Below are positions 16,218 through 21,766 of a stretch of 21,766 nucleotides of DNA, piece by piece. Positions within the stretch are counted from its first letter, which is position 1. Every line of letters begins with the position of its first letter. The notes under the pieces were generated by a model. It made no database searches, was not told the origin of the DNA, and saw nothing but the letters and a program-made list of their open reading frames with translations. Made by a program: the position numbers and the translations under genes. This stretch comes from Cereibacter sphaeroides (GTDB taxonomy: Bacteria > Pseudomonadota > Alphaproteobacteria > Rhodobacterales > Rhodobacteraceae): contig QFQS01000018.1 in NCBI GenBank assembly GCA_003243455.1, positions 1-21,766 of the forward strand. The letters are read 5' to 3'.

Positions 16218-17634
16218 AGGCGGCTGGTTCGCCCCAGCGCTGGTGCTTGCCGTTTTTGTGACGGTGGCGCGGCTGGTGTTGCTGGCATTCAATCGCACCG
16301 ATCTTTTCGTTGATGAAAGCCAGTATTGGTTCTGGGGGCAGAGCTTTGCCTTCGGTTATTATTCGAAGCCGCCTCTGATTGCTTGGGTGATTGGGGCTGT
16401 AACTTCCCTGGCGGGCAGTGACAGCACTTTCTGGGTGCGTGCGCCGGGGCCGGTATTCCATGGCGCGACTGCGCTGATCCTTGGCGCGCTTGCCGCGCGG
16501 CTTGGCGGGCGGCGGGCGGCGCTTTGGGTGACGGCAAGCTATCTGACGCTGCCGATGGTGGCTTTGGGCAGCCTGCTCATCTCGACCGATACCATCATGG
16601 CGCCCTTCTTTGCTGCCGCGTTGTATTTCCATCTGCGCCTGACCGAGACGCGCGCGGGTATCTTCGCGCTACTGGCAGGCGTCATGGCGGGGCTGGCATT
16701 CCTGGCCAAGTATGCAGCCGTCTATTTCGTGCTTGGCGCTGTGCTTGGATCAATTCTGATCCCCGCAATGCGGATACCGCTACGCCAATGGCTGCTGATG
16801 CTGGGCGCCTTTGTGGCGGCGATATCACCCAACATCCTATGGAACCTGAACAACGGTCTGGCGACGGCCGAGCACACGATGGACAATGTCGGCTGGGTGC
16901 GCGAGGCGCAGCCGCTATCAAATCTGAACCCGGGGGGGATGGCCGAATTTTTCCTCAGCCAGTTTGCGGTCTTTGGCCCTGTCCTGTTTGCAGCGCTACT
17001 CTGGGCCGTCTTTCGTGGGGCAGAGAATAGGGCGCGGCGGCTTCTTGTTTTCGTGGTGCCGCCGGTCGTTCTGGTTTCGATACAGGCGTTGCTGAATCAG
17101 GCCTACGCCAACTGGGCGGCTTCAGCCTATTTCGCTGGAACGGTCGTGGCGGTTGCCGTGCTGTTGCCAAGGCCGCGCTGGTTGAGCGCGTCGCTGGCAA
17201 TCGGTACGACGCTGTCATTGGCGCTGCCCATTGTCACGCTGATGCCGTGGCTGGATTTGGGCGGTCAACCCGTGCTTCAGCGTTATCTGGGCCGGACCGA
17301 TCTGAGCCTGCAGATTCTGGCGCTGGCAAAAGAGCGCGGGCTGCCGGTTGTAACTGACCGCCGCGATGTGATCGCGGACCTGTTTTATACGGGGCGTGAC
17401 ACTGGCGTGGCGCTTTACGCGGCTCCGCCGCATGGCCGACCCACCTCCCACTATGAGCAAAGCTATGCCCTGCCGAATTCCGTTCAGGGCGATGTCCTTT
17501 ACGTTGCGGCCACGCCGCCTTCCTGTGGGAATGCGCCGACAGTCCAGGCGCTGGATACCAGCGGAGGAGCCTATGCAAAGCTGTCACTGTCGGCTTACGT
17601 CGTTGATGCCGGGTGCCTGCATGCCGATGAATGA
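16204..17634 (+). CDS. GT39 / ArnT-type polyprenyl-phosphate-dependent glycosyltransferase
   Basis: This 476-aa polytopic inner-membrane protein has about ten to twelve hydrophobic helices and a soluble C-terminal part (about 360-476) that should face the periplasm. The first periplasmic loop carries DLFVDESQYWFWGQ, where D37-E38 is the acidic pair typical of the PMT/ArnT family, followed by YYSKPPLIAWV (52-62), also a family signature; LAFLAKYAAVYF and ISPNILWNLNNG are further matches. Family members move a sugar from a polyprenyl phosphate to lipid A, core or protein in the periplasm. Upstream GT2 and LAB_N genes could supply the donor, and downstream PAP2 could prepare the acceptor. The sugar and acceptor are unknown. 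ATG 16204 overlaps LAB_N by 14 bases. Confidence 0.88.
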   Translation: MTRSEGGWFAPALVLAVFVTVARLVLLAFNRTDLFVDESQYWFWGQSFAFGYYSKPPLIAWVIGAVTSLAGSDSTFWVRAPGPVFHGATALILGALAARLGGRRAALWVTASYLTLPMVALGSLLISTDTIMAPFFAAALYFHLRLTETRAGIFALLAGVMAGLAFLAKYAAVYFVLGAVLGSILIPAMRIPLRQWLLMLGAFVAAISPNILWNLNNGLATAEHTMDNVGWVREAQPLSNLNPGGMAEFFLSQFAVFGPVLFAALLWAVFRGAENRARRLLVFVVPPVVLVSIQALLNQAYANWAASAYFAGTVVAVAVLLPRPRWLSASLAIGTTLSLALPIVTLMPWLDLGGQPVLQRYLGRTDLSLQILALAKERGLPVVTDRRDVIADLFYTGRDTGVALYAAPPHGRPTSHYEQSYALPNSVQGDVLYVAATPPSCGNAPTVQALDTSGGAYAKLSLSAYVVDAGCLHADE

Positions 17635-18322
17635 CGACACCAGACAGTTGGCCGTGCTTGGGCTTGCCGTGATCACCGCATTCGGGGTTTTCGCGATATG
17701 GCCGGGTATCGACCTGGCGATAAGCAGCCTGTTCTACGACCCGGCAACGGGGTTTGCCGCGATTGATCAGGGGCCAGCTAATGCGCTGCGTCTGGCGATA
17801 TGGCGCGCGTCCGAGGCAATGCTTGCGGCGGCGATTGTCGCCGTGATCGTCGGCTGGGTCACGGGTGGCAATCCGCTGACTGTGCCGCGTCGCGTCTGGG
17901 GATACATCGTCGCGCTGTATCTGCTGGGGCCGGGACTCTTGGCCGATGTGATCCTGAAGCCCTTCTGGGGCCGTGCCCGCCCCGAGGACGTGGCGGAATT
18001 CGGTGGACAACTGCTTTTCACGCCGCCACATCGCATTGCCGGACAGTGCAGCCGGAACTGTTCTTTCGTAGCGGGAGAGATGGCGGGCGCTGTTGCGCTG
18101 GCGGTGGCGCTTACACTGATCCTGCATGCATTGCGAGAACGAATACCTACCCGATATTTTCGCCTGACAGGGATGGCGATCCTGTTGCTGCCGCTCTATG
18201 CCGGATTTCAGCGGATTGCGGCTGGGCGGCATTTCCTGTCGGACGTGATCTTCGCCACACTGGTCGTCCTGATGGTCGCCGTGGCGTTGCGTGCGCTGAT
18301 GCTGCGCCGTGGCAAGGACTAG
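17627..18322 (+). CDS. PAP2-family membrane phosphatase, possibly a lipid A phosphatase
   Basis: This 231-aa protein has about six membrane helices and the three PAP2 motifs: K111 with six residues then R118-P119 (KPFWGRARP), CSFVAGEMAG at 145-154, and R196 with five residues then H202 and D206 (QRIAAGRHFLSD). PAP2 enzymes remove phosphate from lipid phosphates using the motif 3 histidine as nucleophile. Motif 2, normally PSGH, has Glu151 in place of His; I recall CSFVSGE as recurring in one bacterial PAP2 subgroup, so the change may be ancestral, not inactivating. ATG 17627 overlaps the GT39 stop by eight bases; ATG 17621 would add two residues. The neighbours suggest a lipid A 1- or 4'-phosphatase, or a phosphatase for a polyprenyl or phospholipid phosphate. 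Confidence 0.85.
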   Translation: MNDDTRQLAVLGLAVITAFGVFAIWPGIDLAISSLFYDPATGFAAIDQGPANALRLAIWRASEAMLAAAIVAVIVGWVTGGNPLTVPRRVWGYIVALYLLGPGLLADVILKPFWGRARPEDVAEFGGQLLFTPPHRIAGQCSRNCSFVAGEMAGAVALAVALTLILHALRERIPTRYFRLTGMAILLLPLYAGFQRIAAGRHFLSDVIFATLVVLMVAVALRALMLRRGKD

Positions 18323-18345
18323 GTCCAACTGCCGCCGGGGTGCTG

Positions 18346-18374
18346 TTGACAACCCCCGCGACTCCCCATATACG
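18346..18374 (+). promoter_or_regulatory. Strong sigma-70 type promoter for rpsL-rpsG-fusA-tuf
   Basis: TTGACA (18346-18351, full consensus), a 17-base spacer and TATACG (18369-18374, four of six) lie 24 bases after the PAP2 stop. Transcription would start near 18381, giving a leader of about 227 bases before rpsL. This is the best promoter match in the window and fits the high demand for the str operon. Confidence 0.75.
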
Positions 18375-18607
18375 GCGCCAACTCAAACGGCGGTTCGTGG
18401 CTTTTGGCCATCTTTGTTGTTTGGGATCAGAAGTTCGAAGTGGTCACGATCCGGGCCCAAAGCCCCGATCCTCTGGAATTCCACCGCGTCGTCTCCGCGA
18501 AGGGGGCGCATGCGGTTTTGGTGTTTTGCGGTCTGCGCAAGACACCGTCGAGAAGCAGTGCGCCGAGGTTCGGTGCGAGTATTGACAGCGCAACACGGGG
18601 TACGTGA
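18375..18607 (+). other. rpsL leader, no supported gene
   Basis: This is about 230 bases of probable 5' leader. A 67-codon frame from TTG 18404 runs up to rpsL but has no ribosome binding site or family resemblance. The ribosome binding site for rpsL is CGGGG at 18596-18600. I see no known riboswitch or clear protein-binding structure. Confidence 0.45.
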
Positions 18608-18979
18608 ATGCCGACGATCCAACAGCTGATCCGCAAGCCGCGGGAAGCTAACGTTAGAAAGTCCAAGTCCCAGCACTTGGAATCCTGCCCGCAGAAACGT
18701 GGCGTCTGCACGCGCGTTTACACGACGACGCCGAAGAAGCCGAACTCGGCCATGCGGAAGGTCGCGAAAGTTCGCCTGACCAACGGCTTTGAAGTCATCA
18801 GCTACATTCCCGGCGAAAAGCACAACCTTCAGGAACACTCCGTGGTCCTGATCCGTGGCGGCCGCGTGAAGGACCTTCCGGGTGTCCGTTACCACATCCT
18901 GCGCGGTGTGCTGGATACCCAAGGCGTCAAAGATCGTCGTCAACGCCGTTCGAAATACGGCGCGAAGCGTCCGAAGTGA
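18608..18979 (+). CDS. rpsL: 30S ribosomal protein S12
   Basis: S12 lies at the decoding site of the 30S subunit and controls tRNA selection accuracy. The 123-aa protein is complete, from MPTIQQLIRKPREANVRKSK to KYGAKRPK. The key loops are intact: TTTPKKPNSAMRK with K43 and GGRVKDLPGVRYH with K88 and D89 (the residue methylthiolated in many bacteria). K43 and K88 are the streptomycin-sensitive residues. ATG 18608 has CGGGG seven bases upstream. rpsG follows after 11 bases, the conserved str operon order. Confidence 0.98.
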   Translation: MPTIQQLIRKPREANVRKSKSQHLESCPQKRGVCTRVYTTTPKKPNSAMRKVAKVRLTNGFEVISYIPGEKHNLQEHSVVLIRGGRVKDLPGVRYHILRGVLDTQGVKDRRQRRSKYGAKRPK

Positions 18980-18990
18980 GGGTTTGAGAT

Positions 18991-19461
18991 ATGTCCCGTC
19001 GTCACGCCGCTGAAAAGCGCGAAATCCTGCCCGACGCCAAGTATGGCGATCGCGTGCTGACCAAGTTCATGAACAACCTCATGATCGATGGCAAAAAATC
19101 GGTTGCCGAAGGCATCGTTTATTCCGCTCTGGAACGGGTTCAGACCCGTCTGAAGCGCCAGCCGATCGAAGCCTTCCACGAAGCGCTGGACAACGTGAAG
19201 CCTTCCGTCGAAGTGCGCTCGCGCCGCGTCGGTGGTGCGACCTATCAAGTCCCCGTAGAGGTGCGCCCCGAGCGCCGCGAAGCTCTGGCCATCCGCTGGC
19301 TGATCATCGCTGCCCGCAAGCGCAACGAGAACACGATGGAAGAGCGTCTGGCGGCCGAGCTTGCAGATGCGGTGAACAACCGCGGCACCGCTGTGAAGAA
19401 GCGCGAAGATACCCACAAGATGGCCGACGCGAACAAAGCGTTCAGCCATTACCGCTGGTAA
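18991..19461 (+). CDS. rpsG: 30S ribosomal protein S7
   Basis: S7 starts assembly of the 30S head domain by binding the 3' major domain of 16S rRNA and contacts tRNA at the E site. It has the normal 156 aa. The start MSRRHAAEKREILPDAKYGD, the core KFMNNLMIDGKKSVAEGIVY, GGATYQVPVEVRPERR and the end KMADANKAFSHYRW are all typical. A GAGGG stretch overlapping the rpsL stop serves as ribosome binding site. In E. coli S7 represses the str operon through the rpsL-rpsG gap; here the gap is only 11 bases, so that mechanism is probably absent in that form. Confidence 0.98.
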   Translation: MSRRHAAEKREILPDAKYGDRVLTKFMNNLMIDGKKSVAEGIVYSALERVQTRLKRQPIEAFHEALDNVKPSVEVRSRRVGGATYQVPVEVRPERREALAIRWLIIAARKRNENTMEERLAAELADAVNNRGTAVKKREDTHKMADANKAFSHYRW

Positions 19462-19483
19462 CATTTAGGCCTGAGGCACTCCA

Positions 19484-21604
19484 ATGGCACGCGAATACCC
19501 CCTTACCCGATACCGCAACTTCGGGATCATTGCCCACATCGACGCGGGCAAGACCACAACGACCGAGCGGATCCTGTTCTATACCGGCAAGTCGCACAAA
19601 ATCGGCGAGGTCCATGACGGGGCCGCGACGATGGACTGGATGGAGCAAGAGCAAGAGCGTGGCATTACGATCACCTCGGCGGCGACCACGACTTTCTGGG
19701 AACGTACTGTCGATTCGGGCGCTCATGGGCAAAGCGAGAAGTTCCGCTTCAACATCATCGACACCCCCGGCCACGTTGACTTCACCATTGAAGTCGAACG
19801 TTCGCTCGCGGTGCTCGACGGTGCTGTGGTGCTGCTCGACGGCAACGCCGGTGTGGAGCCGCAGACCGAAACCGTTTGGCGTCAGGCCGACCGTTACAAA
19901 GTTCCGCGCATCGTCTTCGTCAACAAGATGGACAAGACCGGTGCGGACTTCTTCAACTGCGTTCGCATGATCGCTGACCGCACCGGCGCCAAGCCGATGC
20001 CGGTTCAGCTGCCCATCGGCGCGGAAGACCGCCTGGAAGGCATCATCGACCTGCTGACCATGGAAGAATGGGTCTATCAGGGCGAAGATCTGGGTGCGTC
20101 CTGGGTTCGCCAGCCGATCCGCGCCGATTTGCAGGAACAGGCCAACGAATGGCGCCACAACTTGCTCGAACTCGCAGTCGAGCAAGACGACGACGTAATG
20201 GAAGCCTATCTGGAAGGCAACGAACCTTCGGTCGAAGTGCTGCGCGAGCTGATCCGCAAGGGCACCCTGTCGCTGTCCTTCGTTCCGGTTCTGGCGGGCT
20301 CGGCGTTCAAGAATAAGGGCGTCCAGCCCATGCTGAACGCGGTTATCGATTATCTGCCGAATCCGCTCGACGTGCCGCCCTACATGGGCTTCGCTCCGGG
20401 CGACGAGACGGAAACGCGGAACATCGAGCGTCATGCTGATGATAGCCAGCCCTTCTCGGGTCTGGCGTTCAAGATCATGAACGACCCCTTCGTCGGCTCG
20501 CTGACCTTTACGCGCATCTATTCGGGCGTCCTCAAGAAGGGCGACCAGATGCTGAATGCGACCAAGGAACGCAAAGAGCGCGTTGGCCGTATGATGATGA
20601 TGCACGCCATCAACCGCGAAGAGATCGAAGAAGCTTTCGCCGGTGACATCATCGCGCTGGCGGGCCTCAAGGAAACGACGACGGGTGATACACTCTGCGA
20701 TCCGGCAAAACCGGTGGTCCTGGAAACCATGACCTTCCCGCAGCCGGTGATCGAGATCGCCGTTGAGCCGAAGTCGAAGGCCGACCAGGAGAAGATGGGC
20801 ATCGCCCTCGCTCGCCTGGCTGCCGAAGACCCGTCCTTCCGCGTCGAGACCGATTTCGAGTCGGGCCAGACCATCATGAAGGGCATGGGCGAACTTCACC
20901 TCGACATCCTCGTCGACCGCATGCGTCGCGAGTTCAAGGTCGAGGCGAACATCGGCGCTCCGCAGGTGGCCTACCGCGAGACGATCAGCCGTCCGGCCGA
21001 GATTGACTACACGCACAAGAAGCAGACCGGTGGTACCGGCCAGTTCGCGCGCGTGAAGCTCGAAATCACCCCGACCGAGCCGGGCGAAGGTTATTCGTTC
21101 GAGTCGAAGATCGTCGGTGGTGCGGTGCCGAAGGAATATATCCCCGGCGTCGAAAAGGGCATCAAGTCGGTCATGGACTCCGGTCCGCTGGCGGGCTTCC
21201 CGGTTATCGACTTCAAGGTGGCTCTGGTCGACGGCGCGTTCCACGACGTCGACTCGTCGGTTTTGGCCTTTGAAATCGCGGCGCGTGCCGCAATGCGCGA
21301 TGGTCTGAAGAAAGCCGGCGCGAAACTGCTCGAACCGATCATGAAGGTCGAAGTCGTCACCCCGGAAGAGTATACCGGATCGGTGATCGGCGACCTGACC
21401 AGCCGTCGTGGCATGGTGCAGGGCCAGGACACCCGCGGCAACGCGAACGTCATCAACGCCTTCGTGCCGCTGGCCAACATGTTCGGCTACATCAACAACC
21501 TGCGCTCGATGTCTTCGGGCCGCGCCGTGTTCACGATGCAGTTCGACCACTATGACGCCGTTCCGCAGAACATCTCGGACGAAATCCAGAAGAAATACGC
21601 TTGA
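19484..21604 (+). CDS. fusA: Elongation factor G
   Basis: EF-G is the GTPase that drives translocation of tRNA and mRNA and, with RRF, ribosome recycling. The 706-aa length is normal and uninterrupted. The G domain shows AHIDAGKT (17-24), the switch region RGITITSAATTTFW, DTPGH (93-97) and NKMD (147-150). Later landmarks include GMGELHLDILVDRM, RETISRPAEIDYTHKKQTGG and GGAVPKEYIPGVEKGI; the C-terminus includes RGMVQGQDTRGNANVINAFV. GAGG at 19473-19476 gives a seven-base spacer to ATG 19484. It lies 22 bases after rpsG. A pair of REP-like units separates it from tuf. Confidence 0.98.
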   Translation: MAREYPLTRYRNFGIIAHIDAGKTTTTERILFYTGKSHKIGEVHDGAATMDWMEQEQERGITITSAATTTFWERTVDSGAHGQSEKFRFNIIDTPGHVDFTIEVERSLAVLDGAVVLLDGNAGVEPQTETVWRQADRYKVPRIVFVNKMDKTGADFFNCVRMIADRTGAKPMPVQLPIGAEDRLEGIIDLLTMEEWVYQGEDLGASWVRQPIRADLQEQANEWRHNLLELAVEQDDDVMEAYLEGNEPSVEVLRELIRKGTLSLSFVPVLAGSAFKNKGVQPMLNAVIDYLPNPLDVPPYMGFAPGDETETRNIERHADDSQPFSGLAFKIMNDPFVGSLTFTRIYSGVLKKGDQMLNATKERKERVGRMMMMHAINREEIEEAFAGDIIALAGLKETTTGDTLCDPAKPVVLETMTFPQPVIEIAVEPKSKADQEKMGIALARLAAEDPSFRVETDFESGQTIMKGMGELHLDILVDRMRREFKVEANIGAPQVAYRETISRPAEIDYTHKKQTGGTGQFARVKLEITPTEPGEGYSFESKIVGGAVPKEYIPGVEKGIKSVMDSGPLAGFPVIDFKVALVDGAFHDVDSSVLAFEIAARAAMRDGLKKAGAKLLEPIMKVEVVTPEEYTGSVIGDLTSRRGMVQGQDTRGNANVINAFVPLANMFGYINNLRSMSSGRAVFTMQFDHYDAVPQNISDEIQKKYA

Positions 21605-21611
21605 TCGGTGT

Positions 21612-21662
21612 GGCGGGGTGAACCCCGCCCTACCAACCCTGTAGGGCGGGGATGACCCCGCC
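21612..21662. repeat. Pair of REP-like palindromes in opposite orientation between fusA and tuf
   Basis: Two 22-base units flank the seven-base spacer at 21634-21640. Unit 1 (21612-21633, minus strand) is identical to the unit after rplA. Unit 2 (21641-21662, plus strand) has the same GTAG head and the same arms GGCGGGG and CCCCGCC, but loop ATGA in place of TTCA. The head-to-head arrangement can also fold into one long stem. The pair begins eight bases after the fusA stop and ends 18 bases before the tuf ribosome binding site. Confidence 0.75.
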
Positions 21663-21692
21663 GCCCCTGAACCGAATTGAGGAGTAGCCGCG

Positions 21693-21766
21693 ATGGCAAA
21701 GGCAAAGTTTGAACGGACGAAACCGCACGTCAACATTGGCACGATTGGTCACGTTGACCACGGGAA
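21693..21766 (+). CDS. tuf: Elongation factor Tu, 5' end only (second tuf copy)
   Basis: The first 24 codons read MAKAKFERTKPHVNIGTIGH then VDHG, the start of the EF-Tu G domain; the P-loop GHVDHGK is cut by the window edge. GAGGAG at 21680-21685 is a strong ribosome binding site with a seven-base spacer. This copy closes the str operon rpsL-rpsG-fusA-tuf. With the copy ending at base 79 it makes two same-direction tuf genes about 21.6 kb apart. Confidence 0.97.
   Translation, partial: MAKAKFERTKPHVNIGTIGHVDHG

Noticed and set aside
18404..18607. 67-codon frame in the rpsL leader
   Set aside because: TTG start, no ribosome binding site, no recognisable features; more likely leader RNA.
18582..18610. 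Second TTGACA just before rpsL
   Set aside because: A 17-base spacer would put the -10 box over the start codon (TGAATG), which does not resemble TATAAT; the promoter at 18346 is far better.
19442..21742. Long open frame on the minus strand opposite fusA
   Set aside because: Same antisense codon-bias artefact; the + strand encodes intact EF-G.

Overview
The window is about 62-65% GC by eye, all genes lie on the + strand, and it is the merged beta/str region of an alphaproteobacterium. Gene order (tuf, tRNA-Trp, secE, nusG, rplKAJL, rpoBC, rpsL, rpsG, fusA, tuf) and the protein sequences fit Rhodobacterales, most likely the Rhodobacter/Paracoccus group. That placement rests on remembered sequence resemblance, not on a search.

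Layout. Positions 1-302 hold the last 25 codons of one EF-Tu gene, its terminator and a complete tRNA-Trp(CCA). Positions 486-2197 hold an unrecognised two-helix membrane protein, secE and nusG, with a putative terminator between secE and nusG. Positions 2300-4686 hold rplK, rplA, a long L10-type leader, rplJ and rplL, closed by a strong terminator. Positions 4942-13290 hold rpoB and rpoC, separated by a 14-bp hairpin and closed by a terminator. Positions 13404-18322 hold a compact six-gene cluster unrelated to transcription or translation: a putative rhamnosyltransferase-type enzyme, an EamA transporter, a GT2 polyprenyl-phosphate glycosyltransferase, a stand-alone lipid-A-synthase N-terminal (LAB_N) membrane protein, a GT39/ArnT-type glycosyltransferase and a PAP2 phosphatase. 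The last four look like an envelope lipid (possibly lipid A) remodelling pathway. Positions 18346-21766 hold a good sigma-70 type promoter, rpsL, rpsG, fusA and the first 24 codons of a second tuf.

The most striking observation is that rpoB is broken as written. After the active-site segment ending HGNKG (residues 1102-1106), about 130 nt (43 codons plus one base) is missing and the frame shifts, although both flanks are perfectly conserved. Because rpoB is essential, an assembly or sequence error is the leading explanation.

Other points of interest are three REP-like palindromes with a GTAG head placed just after the rplA and fusA stop codons, the lipid-remodelling cluster sitting between rpoC and rpsL, a PAP2 enzyme whose PSGH motif reads with Glu in place of His, and two direct tuf copies flanking the whole block. 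I see no CRISPR array, insertion sequence, phage gene or defence system.
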